Origin: JAEXOD01 sp937930275
GTDB taxonomy: Bacteria > Bacteroidota > Ignavibacteria > Ignavibacteriales > Melioribacteraceae
Assembly (NCBI GenBank): GCA_036733965.1
Contig: DAIMZL010000036.1
Coordinates: 1-27,338, forward strand
Direction of reading: 5' to 3'
DNA: 27,338 bases
The notes beneath the pieces were generated by a model, which saw only the letters and a list, made by a program, of their open reading frames with translations, was not told the origin of the DNA and ran no database searches. A program made the translations under genes and the position numbers. This document shows positions 10,001 through 17,153 of the stretch, piece by piece. Each line of letters starts with the position of its first letter. The stretch's first letter is position 1.

Positions 10001-10105
10001 CATAATGTTAGGTTTGATGCTTCAAACTTGGCAAGCGGCGTTTACTTATATAGTATTAAAACTGATTATAATTTTGCCGTTCGTAAAATGATGTTGTTAA
10101 AATAA
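7085..10105 (+). CDS. Secreted GH13 alpha-amylase with Ig-like repeats, CBM9/DOMON-like domain and T9SS sorting domain
   Basis: This 1006-residue exported enzyme hydrolyses alpha-1,4-glucans outside the cell. Residues 1-19 are a signal peptide ending LFAQ. The GH13 barrel spans about 30-490 with all conserved regions: DAVMNH (126-131), GFRLDAVKG with nucleophile D230, VAEYY with acid/base E256, and VENHD with D329. Two cadherin-like/putative-Ig repeats follow (about 499-585 and 586-674), each with the NPNWL/KPNWLN...sG...G.P wording. Residues about 680-895 form a CBM9/DOMON-like beta domain (KPKIDGNVNLSEDDW). The C-terminal ~80 residues (from about 925, NYPNPFNPSTT) are a type A T9SS sorting domain, so the protein is probably moved across the outer membrane and anchored or released there. 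An AAGAAGGAA ribosome site precedes the ATG. No maltodextrin uptake gene is next to it. Confidence 0.95.
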   Translation: MFKKFLLLIILASNFLFAQIENISTEPKSDVYLQGFYWNSPPGGIWYDSLSKIAPRLSSAGFSGIWFPSPVKGAGGGFSMGYDPYDHYDFGEYYQQGSKETRFGSKDELINAINAFHQVGIQVFADAVMNHMNGGEEKAPYECKPYLSFPDSGWLIFNYPYGSKRFKKTPAYFYPNSQTCDVNPPYHGAGDPIFQFGEWLAHDRAFVRDSLIVWGKYLKQVLGFDGFRLDAVKGIDPMFMGAWVSAVNNDGFNVAEYYGSTSEIGNWLNYTQNVYGGNVSMFDFPLRFTMRDMCNNTSGTFDMNNIDNAGLINAGISGFDVSTFVENHDLDRIGWDGSIDSGHDPIVSNKEMAYAYILLSEGRPSVFYKDYFDYGFAGKIDTLIWIRKTFVYGSTTKRSGLNPWYLGGNGNQNDLAKNLYIASRNGGDGKPQVFLVLNNHPTEWRGVWVNSNHPNQVFRDYTGKAMDKTAQNDGRVELWAPPRGYAVYVPDTTHSINHAPVLQVISDYIAYTGSMFSIKPIFADADNNNLTFSISNNPNWLTVSETGIISGRPGNGDIGEYNVIFKVSDNFNAFAVDTFKVVVLLNRKPTFTSLTDTVAFATKRFERQVIATDLDNDTLKYFLYQKPNWLNIDMLSGLLSGTPAQEDTGLFNIILTVTDNKGVYDTTAFRLTVKSSEDTLIATYGKPKIDGNVNLSEDDWLESWLVIADSDSDSYWRTPDSLNNEVFAIYSTWDSDSLYVGIDYYINDKNNTLMLYMDTKAGGITNFNSTMGYNGEYPKNFRFRSYDGIDLFTAAYYLTKPSALIISGNSATNISNKINSARGINGYDSECAISWNDIYGLGAGIVPSNAEIKMIAVVAGGFNWGGGDSAPDNSDIDGNAGPDSLVNLAKISFDVNGDGIPDPTIFISEVNENGGNKIPADFKLFANYPNPFNPSTTISFALPKPTNVKIAVYDMLGREIATLVDNFINAGYHNVRFDASNLASGVYLYSIKTDYNFAVRKMMLLK

Positions 10106-10139
10106 ATAAAAAATATTATTGTTAATAAGTATTATTATC

Positions 10140-10166
10140 GGGGCTATTTAAGTTTTAAGTAGCCCC
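10140..10166 (+). terminator. Stem-loop terminator after the amylase gene
   Basis: GGGGCTA-T-TTAA (10140-10151) pairs with TTAA-G-TAGCCCC (10155-10166): 12 base pairs including one G-T wobble around a 3-base loop. It is followed by ATTTAATTAAT. It starts 35 bases after the amylase stop and separates it from the histidine kinase gene. Confidence 0.8.
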
Positions 10167-10313
10167 ATTTAATTAATACGAGTATTATTTATGCAATTGT
10201 AAAATATTTTCCCTAACTTTTCCGCTTAAAATAATTAATAAAAATATTGCAAAAAAAATAATTAATTATTAGTTGTTTTATTGCTTTTATATCAATCTGT
10301 TATCACTTTGCTA

Positions 10314-10344
10314 TTTGCAAATACGTAAAAAAATGTTATTTTTC
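10314..10344 (+). promoter_or_regulatory. Bacteroidetes-type promoter candidate for the histidine kinase
   Basis: TTTG (10314-10317), a 19-base spacer and TATTTTTC (10337-10344) match the TTTG-N19-TAnnTTTG consensus with one mismatch. It sits 21 bases before the chosen start codon at 10366, giving a very short leader, and so supports that start over the in-frame ATG at 10273, which lies upstream of the promoter. Confidence 0.4.
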
Positions 10345-10365
10345 TTTTGCAAAAAAAGGATTGAC

Positions 10366-12630
10366 ATGAAATATATTATTTGGTTATTTCTTTTTTCAAG
10401 TATTATTGCAAATAATGAAATAGATAGCCTTAATAAATTACTTAACAACGCTGATAGCGAAAAACGTTATGAAGTGTTAACAAAACTTATTAACATTTCA
10501 TACAAACAAAATGATACGTTAAAAGCTATTAAATATGCGGATATGCTGATATCCGAACTAAATAAAAGCCGCTATCCGGGTAAAATTAATTATTACTACA
10601 AACCTATAGAAGTATATAAAAACTTTAACAGAATAGATAAGTTTGAAAATATTTCCTCAGATATAATTCAAAAAAGCAAAAACTATAATAATTCCGAATT
10701 TAGAAAAATATTTAAACTGTTAACCGATTATTATTACAAAGGCGGGTTATATAACAAAAATATCAGACTGGTAAAACGACTATTTGAAGCAAGTTACCAT
10801 AAAAAGGAATTAAACAGTCTGGCAATTTTTGTAAAATCACTCGCTCAAAATTATATTCTTACGGGCGAATTGGATTCGGCGGAAATTTTTGCAAACAAAA
10901 ACATAGAACTTAGGTTAAAATTAAAAGATACTGCTGCATTAGGACATGCTTATAATGCACTTGGTGTTATTTATTGGAAAAAGGGAGATTTATTAAATGC
11001 TCATTTAAGCTACACTAAAGCCGAGTATTTTTGTATTGCGGGTAAAGATACGTCTATTTTACTTTTAACTCTTAATAACTTAGGACTTGTATTTCAAAGG
11101 TTAAAGTATTATCAAAGAGCAGAAGAATATATGCAAAGGGGACTTGTTTTTGCTAAACAAAAACAAGATTACTACGGTACGGCTTATACTTTTAGAAGGT
11201 TGGCTGATTTGTATTTGGAAATAAATCAATTTGATAAAGCAAAGATGTTTTTAGATTACTCGTTAGAGTATTACAAACTTGCCAAAAGAGATTTATTGTT
11301 GACGGATGTTTATTATCTATACGGTAAGTTATATCAATCAGATTTGAATTTTAAAGAAGCCTTAAAATATTATAACATGGGTTTGGATAACAAAGATAAA
11401 ATTTTAGATAAATTTGTAATTGCTTTGTTGTTAACAAAAAGAAGTGAAATTTACTTAATAGATAAAAAATACGATCTGGCATTAAAAGATGCGGAGGAAG
11501 CATTAGAAATTTCATCGGGAAATAGGTATTCGGTTATTCAAAGGGATAATTATTTTAATTTGTATAAAATAAACAAAGCGCTTAAAAACTTTGAAAAAGC
11601 AGTAGATTATTTGGAAAAGTACAATCAGCTTAAAGAAAAAATATTAAATGAAAATATAGTAAATTTAATAAACGAAAGGGATATTAAAAGTTCTATTGAA
11701 AAATCGACCGAAATTAGCCGAAGGTTAAAAAAAGAGAACGAGTTACAAAAAACAATTATTGATAACAATAAAAAGATTTATGATTTTTATAGATACTTAG
11801 CACTTATAATAGGTATATCATTTATTGTAATATCGTATCAACTATATAAAGTTCGTAAGCTTAATAAGGAGATAAAAATAAAAAATCAAAATTTATTATC
11901 GGTTAATGACGAACTTGTAGAAAAAAACAGTCAACTTGCTTTGGCAAATGATACAAAGCATAAACTGTTTTCTATTATTGCGCATGATCTGAAGAATCCT
12001 TTTTTTAGCATAATTGGTTTTGCAACCATTATAAAAGAACATGCCGAAAAATCGGGGTTACAAGAGATTAAAGAGCATGCAGATATATTACTTTTTTCTT
12101 CTCAATCGTTAGTAGATATGATTGATAACTTATCGAAATGGGCAAGACTTCAACAAGAAAGTATTACTCCTAATTATACAAACTTTAATGTTGTTGACGA
12201 GATAAATAGCATAATAAATCAAAATAACTTAAACGTAAAACTAAAAGAAATAACAATAGAGACAGAATTTAATATAGATACAGCTATTAATGCAGATAAA
12301 GAAATGACCAAAACAATAATTAGGAATTTGTTTTCAAACTCAATTAAGTTTACGCCAAACGGGGGTTCAATATTTATCGGCTGTAAAAAGGAAAACGGAA
12401 ATTTAGTGTTATCTGTTAAAGATAGCGGTCGAGGTATATCTGAAGATGTAATTAAAGCTATATTAAATGATGATAAAGTTAATTCGGTAAAAGGAACAAA
12501 CAATGAAAAAGGGAGCGGCATAGGTTTAAAGGTTTGCAAAGATTTTATTGCTGCCCAAAAAGGAAGTTTAGCTATTAACGGTAATTTGGGTAAGGGTGCG
12601 GAATTTATTGTAACATTACCCCTAAATTAA
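10366..12630 (+). CDS. TPR-containing membrane sensor histidine kinase
   Basis: This 754-residue protein is an orphan sensor kinase. The start at 10366 is chosen because AAAAAAAGGA lies six bases upstream and residues 1-16 (MKYIIWLFLFSSIIAN) form a signal peptide or anchor. The open frame reaches back to an ATG at 10273, but those extra 31 codons read as leader noise. Residues about 60-430 are tetratricopeptide repeats (for example LGHAYNALGVIYWKKGDLLN), predicted periplasmic. A coiled region leads to one membrane span (about 475-495) and a second coiled coil. The kinase core follows: H-box IIAHDLKNPF with H540, N-box IIRNLFSNSIKFTPNGG (about 661-678), G1 DSGRGIS and G2 GSGIGLKVC. There is no receiver domain and no response regulator nearby. 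The TPRs suggest a protein or peptide signal; none is identifiable. Confidence 0.92.
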   Translation: MKYIIWLFLFSSIIANNEIDSLNKLLNNADSEKRYEVLTKLINISYKQNDTLKAIKYADMLISELNKSRYPGKINYYYKPIEVYKNFNRIDKFENISSDIIQKSKNYNNSEFRKIFKLLTDYYYKGGLYNKNIRLVKRLFEASYHKKELNSLAIFVKSLAQNYILTGELDSAEIFANKNIELRLKLKDTAALGHAYNALGVIYWKKGDLLNAHLSYTKAEYFCIAGKDTSILLLTLNNLGLVFQRLKYYQRAEEYMQRGLVFAKQKQDYYGTAYTFRRLADLYLEINQFDKAKMFLDYSLEYYKLAKRDLLLTDVYYLYGKLYQSDLNFKEALKYYNMGLDNKDKILDKFVIALLLTKRSEIYLIDKKYDLALKDAEEALEISSGNRYSVIQRDNYFNLYKINKALKNFEKAVDYLEKYNQLKEKILNENIVNLINERDIKSSIEKSTEISRRLKKENELQKTIIDNNKKIYDFYRYLALIIGISFIVISYQLYKVRKLNKEIKIKNQNLLSVNDELVEKNSQLALANDTKHKLFSIIAHDLKNPFFSIIGFATIIKEHAEKSGLQEIKEHADILLFSSQSLVDMIDNLSKWARLQQESITPNYTNFNVVDEINSIINQNNLNVKLKEITIETEFNIDTAINADKEMTKTIIRNLFSNSIKFTPNGGSIFIGCKKENGNLVLSVKDSGRGISEDVIKAILNDDKVNSVKGTNNEKGSGIGLKVCKDFIAAQKGSLAINGNLGKGAEFIVTLPLN

Positions 12631-12720
12631 GTTTTCGGTCGGTTGGCTCGGTAATTTATTGCATAGTTTTAGTTAGATTAAAAGGTTAAGCATAAGTTAA
12701 ATTTATAAGGGGTAATTAAA

Positions 12721-13140
12721 ATGAAGATAACCGATAATTCGGTCTTGCCGTTTATTTTTCTGGTAATAATTATTTATGTTTTAGTTTATATTTATATGGA
12801 ATCTTTATTCCTTAATAGTAAACCGTATGTTCCGTTTAAAAATGCTTACGTTCTAAAGGAAAATGAATCAATTTCACCCAAAAACAGCATTGATATTTTA
12901 GGTAGTAAAGATTTTTTGAAACGAGATTCTACGAATTTTTTTTATAAATATTTAACTAATACCTGGTTAAAGCTGCAAAAAGGAATGGGTAAAGAAACCG
13001 TAAAATCAATAATCGGAATTCCCGTTCATACTGAAAAAGGTTTGACCGAAATTTGGTATTATAAAGATGAACACGGATATGACGGAACAGTTTTATTTTA
13101 CGAAGAAAAAGTTATTAATTTTAGAGTTCCGAATTATTAA
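12721..13140 (+). CDS. Small membrane-anchored protein with BamE/SmpA-like domain
   Basis: This 139-residue protein has an N-terminal membrane span (about 9-30) followed by an extracytoplasmic tail. The C-terminal ~60 residues read like the SmpA/OmlA (BamE) fold: WLKLQKGMGKETVKSIIGIP, then EIWYYKD and GTVLFYEEKVINF, the family pattern 'l..GMs..eV..ilG.P' followed by W-Y and a closing strand. BamE proteins help the outer-membrane barrel-assembly machine, but the same small fold is reused elsewhere. There is no lipobox cysteine here, so it is not a classical BamE lipoprotein. A TAAGGGGT ribosome site lies upstream. Its stop overlaps the stop of the convergent Omp85-like gene by two bases, an intriguing neighbour for a BamE-like domain. 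The functional link is inference. Confidence 0.6.
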   Translation: MKITDNSVLPFIFLVIIIYVLVYIYMESLFLNSKPYVPFKNAYVLKENESISPKNSIDILGSKDFLKRDSTNFFYKYLTNTWLKLQKGMGKETVKSIIGIPVHTEKGLTEIWYYKDEHGYDGTVLFYEEKVINFRVPNY

Positions 13141-14903
13141 AATTCGTTGGCTATCCCAAAATGAATAAACCCTTCGTTTATATTTCCGCCGCCGGCAATT
13201 GCGTAACTTACTTTTAGTACTCCGACACCCGTTTCTAAACTTAAGCCAAACCCGTAACCATATTTGTATAACGATTGTTTTTCGGTTTGAGTTGTATTAT
13301 CCGAATTCCTCAAAACATATCCGTTATCAAAAAAAATAAAAGCATATGACCTTCGGGTTAATAACGAGCGAAATTCCAAGTTAGACCAAAGTACTCTATT
13401 TCCTAAAAATTGTCGCTCTCTGTATCCCCGCAAAGTATTATTACCCCCAAGTTCAAATAAATCACTTACTTCTATTAAGTCGCCTTTTAATTCTTTACCG
13501 TGCATTGTTAATGCAATTATCTGTCTGTAAAAAAGTTCGTAAAACAACTCAAAATCAACTTCGTATTTTTGCAGTTCTATTTTAGTTTTTGTATCAACCG
13601 TTAAATATTTTAATGGACCGCTAATTTTTTTTGTACTAAATTTATAGCCCGTATTAAAAAACACTCCTTTTCTCGGGGCATAAAAATCATCACGAGTATC
13701 CATAACAAAACTTAAACCGGTTGAAATTGTAGTAGAATTATATACTGTAAATTTTGAATATAAATTTTCGGTAGGAATAGTAGAGTTAAAGGATAAATTT
13801 AGTAATGCCGAAATATCTTCTGTTGCCAAATATTCAAGACTTCCTCCGTACGAACGTTGGACGTACAAAGTGTCTTGTTTTTTTTGATATAAATTTAAGT
13901 TTATATTAAAAGGGTAATCAAATACCCATGGCTCTAAGTATTTTAATTCAAACTCTTGACTGTGCCTATTAATTTGCTGCCATTTTATATTAGCACCTCT
14001 TCCAGTACCGAAGATATTCCGTAAGTTTATATTTATAAATCCAACAAAGTAACCTTTTTCGTTATCGTTTGCTCCGGGAACGTATCCTAAAACTCCGTCA
14101 AAATTATTAGTCTCGGCTTCTTTAATACTTATTTTTAAAATTCCTTTTCCGTTTTTACCGATAAAATATTCGGGAATTTGAACAGGTTCAAAAAAACGTA
14201 ACCTATTTAACCTATTAGGGATTAAATCGATTTTTTCTTGATTGTAAGGTTCTCCTTCTTCAATTCCGATTGCACGTTTTATCACAAAAACTTTAGTTTT
14301 AGAGTTCCCTTCTACCAAAATGCTATCTATTCCGCTTTTTTCTTTTTTATTAAAGTCTAAATAAAGTGTTGCATAATTTACTTCTTCAACACTATCGGGT
14401 TCTGAAATAATACTTTTAATTTTTATTGACGAGAAGGGATGACCGGAATTTTCGAAATCGGTTAAAATTTCGGCAAAAGAATTTTCTATTGTTCCTTTGT
14501 TTAATCCCTCCTCTTGTAAAAATGAAAGCTTTTCTTTAACGGATATACTATCGGTACTATTTAATCCGTAAGAAACAATGTCTTTTATAATAGTTTTATA
14601 ACCTTCGTCCAAATAAACGAATATATCCGCAAAAGAACTATCTTGAGGTATAAAAACAGCTATGGAATCAAAGCGAAAACTATAATAAGATTTATTTATT
14701 AACGTTTGTGAAATTGTTCTTTTTAACGAGTCGGTTGTGGATGAATCTATTTTTGTATTAATAAATTTTGTGGTTACGTTATTAAAAATTTCCGCATTCA
14801 ATTTTTTTGTAAAAACATTAATATTTTTTACTTGTTGCGAAAAAGCTATATTAAAAGAAAATAAAACAAATAAAACAAAATTACTAAATAGTCGGACTGT
14901 CAT
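13137..14903 (-). CDS. Omp85-superfamily outer-membrane protein (BamA/TamA-like, few POTRA domains)
   Basis: This 588-residue outer-membrane protein belongs to the group that inserts or translocates proteins at the outer membrane. The ATG at 14903 is preferred over a TTG one codon upstream; it overlaps the end of the kinase gene by 20 bases. A signal peptide (about 1-22, ending IAFSQ) is followed by an N-terminal region of about 240 residues with at least one clear POTRA-like unit (GIDSILVEGNSKTKVFVIKR to KGILKISIKE, about 191-262). The 16-strand D15/Omp85 barrel follows from about 265. The hallmark LRGY of the barrel-lumen loop is at about 491-494, in FELGGNNTLRGYRERQF, and the chain ends in an aromatic (NEF), as barrel proteins do. 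It is much shorter than BamA (five POTRAs, ~800), so TamA-like or a specialised paralogue is more likely than the essential BamA. Confidence 0.85.
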   Translation of the reverse strand: MTVRLFSNFVLFVLFSFNIAFSQQVKNINVFTKKLNAEIFNNVTTKFINTKIDSSTTDSLKRTISQTLINKSYYSFRFDSIAVFIPQDSSFADIFVYLDEGYKTIIKDIVSYGLNSTDSISVKEKLSFLQEEGLNKGTIENSFAEILTDFENSGHPFSSIKIKSIISEPDSVEEVNYATLYLDFNKKEKSGIDSILVEGNSKTKVFVIKRAIGIEEGEPYNQEKIDLIPNRLNRLRFFEPVQIPEYFIGKNGKGILKISIKEAETNNFDGVLGYVPGANDNEKGYFVGFININLRNIFGTGRGANIKWQQINRHSQEFELKYLEPWVFDYPFNINLNLYQKKQDTLYVQRSYGGSLEYLATEDISALLNLSFNSTIPTENLYSKFTVYNSTTISTGLSFVMDTRDDFYAPRKGVFFNTGYKFSTKKISGPLKYLTVDTKTKIELQKYEVDFELFYELFYRQIIALTMHGKELKGDLIEVSDLFELGGNNTLRGYRERQFLGNRVLWSNLEFRSLLTRRSYAFIFFDNGYVLRNSDNTTQTEKQSLYKYGYGFGLSLETGVGVLKVSYAIAGGGNINEGFIHFGIANEF

Positions 14904-15852
14904 CAATTAATTTCATTTTTTTACCGATAGGTTCTACAATAACGGAATTAATAAGAGGTGATATTGTATCATAATCAAAATTACATGTATCTAAAACCGA
15001 AGCATTATATGCACCAAGTGCAGAAGCAATTTTAATAAATTCATCGTAAACAAGGTCTTTTTCTAAACCGTAGGCTAAACCGGCAACAAAAGCATCGCCA
15101 CTTCCTGTTGCATCTATTGGATTAACTTTTGGGTTTGTTATTTTATAATGGAAATTAAATTTAGAACAATATGTATAATTTGCTCCGTTTGTAATAAAGG
15201 CAAGCTTAATATCTTTTTTATATAATTCTTTTAAATAATTTGTGTAATCGTCTTCGTTATTTAATGAAACTTGCAACGAAGATTTTATTTCCTCTACATT
15301 ATTATGAATTACGGTAGGTTTTGCCTTAATACATTCTTCAAGGTGAATTCCGTATGTATCTAAAATAGAAACTTTATCATACTTGTTAGCTAATTCAATA
15401 CCATAGGGGAAAATAAAATCCGTGCTACTATTTGGAGAACTTCCCGAAAATATTACAATTGAACAATTCATTATCATTCGTTCAAGTTTTGATGCAAAAT
15501 CGTTAGCTTCCGAATCGGAAATTATGGGATTGGGAGGAAATAGAGTAGTAGCGGAATTTTCGGACATATCAATTGCCACTACTGCTTCACGAGTATTAGC
15601 TTTAGATGAAACAGCATAAAAATTAATATTCTCTTCGGTTAAAATTCTTCGTAAATCTTTACCGGTTTGTCCGCCTAAATAAGTAATAGCTTGGTTATTA
15701 ATACCAAGTTTGTTAAGCTGGCGGCTAACATTAATTCCTTTTCCGCCTGATTTAAATTCTTCTTTAATGCTTCTATTATTGCTGTTTAAATTAAGTTCTG
15801 CAAAATAAAGCCTTTTTTCTAATAATGGGTTAAGTGTTACCGTTAAAATCAT
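14884..15852 (-). CDS. PfkB-family hexose kinase (1-phosphofructokinase/tagatose-6-phosphate kinase-like)
   Basis: This 322-residue cytoplasmic sugar kinase belongs to the FruK/LacC/PfkB branch of the ribokinase superfamily. It opens with ILTVTLNPLLEK, the branch's 'i.tvTlNPa.D', with the usual aspartate after the proline replaced. The first signature is GGKGINVSRQLNKLG (36-50); the second, DATGSGDAFVAGLAYG (247-262), holds the catalytic base D253 and anion hole. These enzymes phosphorylate fructose-1-P, tagatose-6-P or fructose-6-P using ATP; which one cannot be told from sequence alone. Its start is 14 bases after the GWxTD gene and its end overlaps the Omp85-like gene, so it is in the middle of an envelope-gene operon, an unusual place for a glycolytic enzyme. 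LNPLLEK in place of LNPALD is the one unusual feature. Confidence 0.87.
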   Translation of the reverse strand: MILTVTLNPLLEKRLYFAELNLNSNNRSIKEEFKSGGKGINVSRQLNKLGINNQAITYLGGQTGKDLRRILTEENINFYAVSSKANTREAVVAIDMSENSATTLFPPNPIISDSEANDFASKLERMIMNCSIVIFSGSSPNSSTDFIFPYGIELANKYDKVSILDTYGIHLEECIKAKPTVIHNNVEEIKSSLQVSLNNEDDYTNYLKELYKKDIKLAFITNGANYTYCSKFNFHYKITNPKVNPIDATGSGDAFVAGLAYGLEKDLVYDEFIKIASALGAYNASVLDTCNFDYDTISPLINSVIVEPIGKKMKLIDDSPTI

Positions 15853-15866
15853 AATTCAATCTATAA

Positions 15867-17135
15867 TTATTGTCTGTATCTAAACCAATCTCCAAACACT
15901 CTGTTTGCCAGTCTATACTCGCCAAATCCGGTTTCGTCAACAAAAACAAAACTTCGGTTTAAAGTATAATATTCCCATATCTCATAAGGTTTGCTATCAT
16001 ACTCAAACGGGTGACGTTCAACATTATTTGGTGGTCCGAGCAAAATATAAACCATCCCCATATCAGTCTTCCATCCTTCCATATAAGTTTTAAATTTTTC
16101 GTTGGAAAATGAAATACGTCTATAATACTCGTTAAAAACTTCATTTTCAATTGTATTTGGCGTAGGATCTTTTGTTTTCCAAAAAGCTTTAAATCTATTC
16201 AGCTTTTCTTCATAACTTTTACCGTCTTCAATAAAACTTTGTTCGTCGCCTACGGCTATATATACTAATTGATCAATAGCTTTATCTAAATCGGTAATAG
16301 ATGAAGGAAATCCCGAAATGTTGGAAAAGAACCTTTTAACCATACTTTTGGTAACTTCTCCTTTTGAATCGGATATTTTAACAACAAGTACGTATTCGCC
16401 TAAAGCAAGTTTTATGTTTTTTAATGTCTTAAATATTCTGTTTTTGTCTTTGTTTATTTTTAATGTGTCTTTTGTATTAAATATTTCGTCTTGTTTTTTA
16501 TCTAATACCGAATAATTAATTAATACCGATTTAGAAGTATCACTAAAAATATCATAAAAAAATGTAAAAGTAGAATCGGAACCGGCAATTAACCTTGAAA
16601 CATTCGGTACAATTTGATTATCTACCATTCCTTTTACTAAAATAATATCACTTAAATTTAGTTTATCGTTAAAATCGGATACATTAATATTTGCTTCGGT
16701 CAATCCGTTTTTATTTGACCCTTTGTCTATTATTTCACATCTCAAGGAATATTTACCCGGGGCAAGATTAAAAGAAGTATAAAAATATTTAAAATTTTCT
16801 TTTGAAAGATATTCGTCAGCGTTGGCTGCTTTAACTTCCTGATTCCATAATTTTTCTGCAAATATAGTTTTTTTATCTTCATCCGCAAATATTATGGAAA
16901 TGCTAAACTTAGATTTGTATGACTCACCGTCTTTAATAAATTTTAAAGTATGATAAGGAATTTGCAAAAATATATCGACCTTAGTTTTTGCTGTTTCTGT
17001 TGATTTATAATTGGCAACTTCCAAATAAAAACCGGGGTTTACTGCATATGGGCTTTCTTTTGACGAATTTTCCACCTGCCCAAATACGGGGTAATAGAAA
17101 ACAAGTAAAATTATAACGAAAAAAATATTTTTCAT
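15867..17135 (-). CDS. GWxTD domain-containing exported protein
   Basis: This 422-residue exported protein has a signal peptide (1-20, ending PVFGQ), then about 260 residues of beta-rich domains that look Ig-like or stress-protein-like. Its C-terminal GWxTD domain is at about 295-415. The signature GWKTDMGMVYILLGPPNNVE (354-373) is exact, followed by YEIWEYY and FVFVDETGFGEY. The domain is common in Acidobacteria, Ignavibacteria, Chlorobi and related lineages; its biochemical role is unknown. A CCGGAGATAAC ribosome site lies in the 18-base gap after rimO, and the pfkB-family gene follows 14 bases later, so it belongs to the long minus-strand operon. Localisation is probably periplasmic or outer-membrane-associated; function is not assigned. 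Confidence 0.88.
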   Translation of the reverse strand: MKNIFFVIILLVFYYPVFGQVENSSKESPYAVNPGFYLEVANYKSTETAKTKVDIFLQIPYHTLKFIKDGESYKSKFSISIIFADEDKKTIFAEKLWNQEVKAANADEYLSKENFKYFYTSFNLAPGKYSLRCEIIDKGSNKNGLTEANINVSDFNDKLNLSDIILVKGMVDNQIVPNVSRLIAGSDSTFTFFYDIFSDTSKSVLINYSVLDKKQDEIFNTKDTLKINKDKNRIFKTLKNIKLALGEYVLVVKISDSKGEVTKSMVKRFFSNISGFPSSITDLDKAIDQLVYIAVGDEQSFIEDGKSYEEKLNRFKAFWKTKDPTPNTIENEVFNEYYRRISFSNEKFKTYMEGWKTDMGMVYILLGPPNNVERHPFEYDSKPYEIWEYYTLNRSFVFVDETGFGEYRLANRVFGDWFRYRQ

Positions 17136-17153
17136 TTTGTTATCTCCGGTTAA

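Noticed and set aside
10273..10365. Extended N-terminus for the histidine kinase from the ATG at 10273
   Set aside because: The 31 added residues are leader-like, would put a plausible promoter inside the gene, and a good AAGGA site precedes the ATG at 10366, which opens a signal peptide.
12219..12539. Open frame of 106 codons opposite the histidine kinase
   Set aside because: It is the antisense of the ATPase domain; its composition is explained by the kinase codons.
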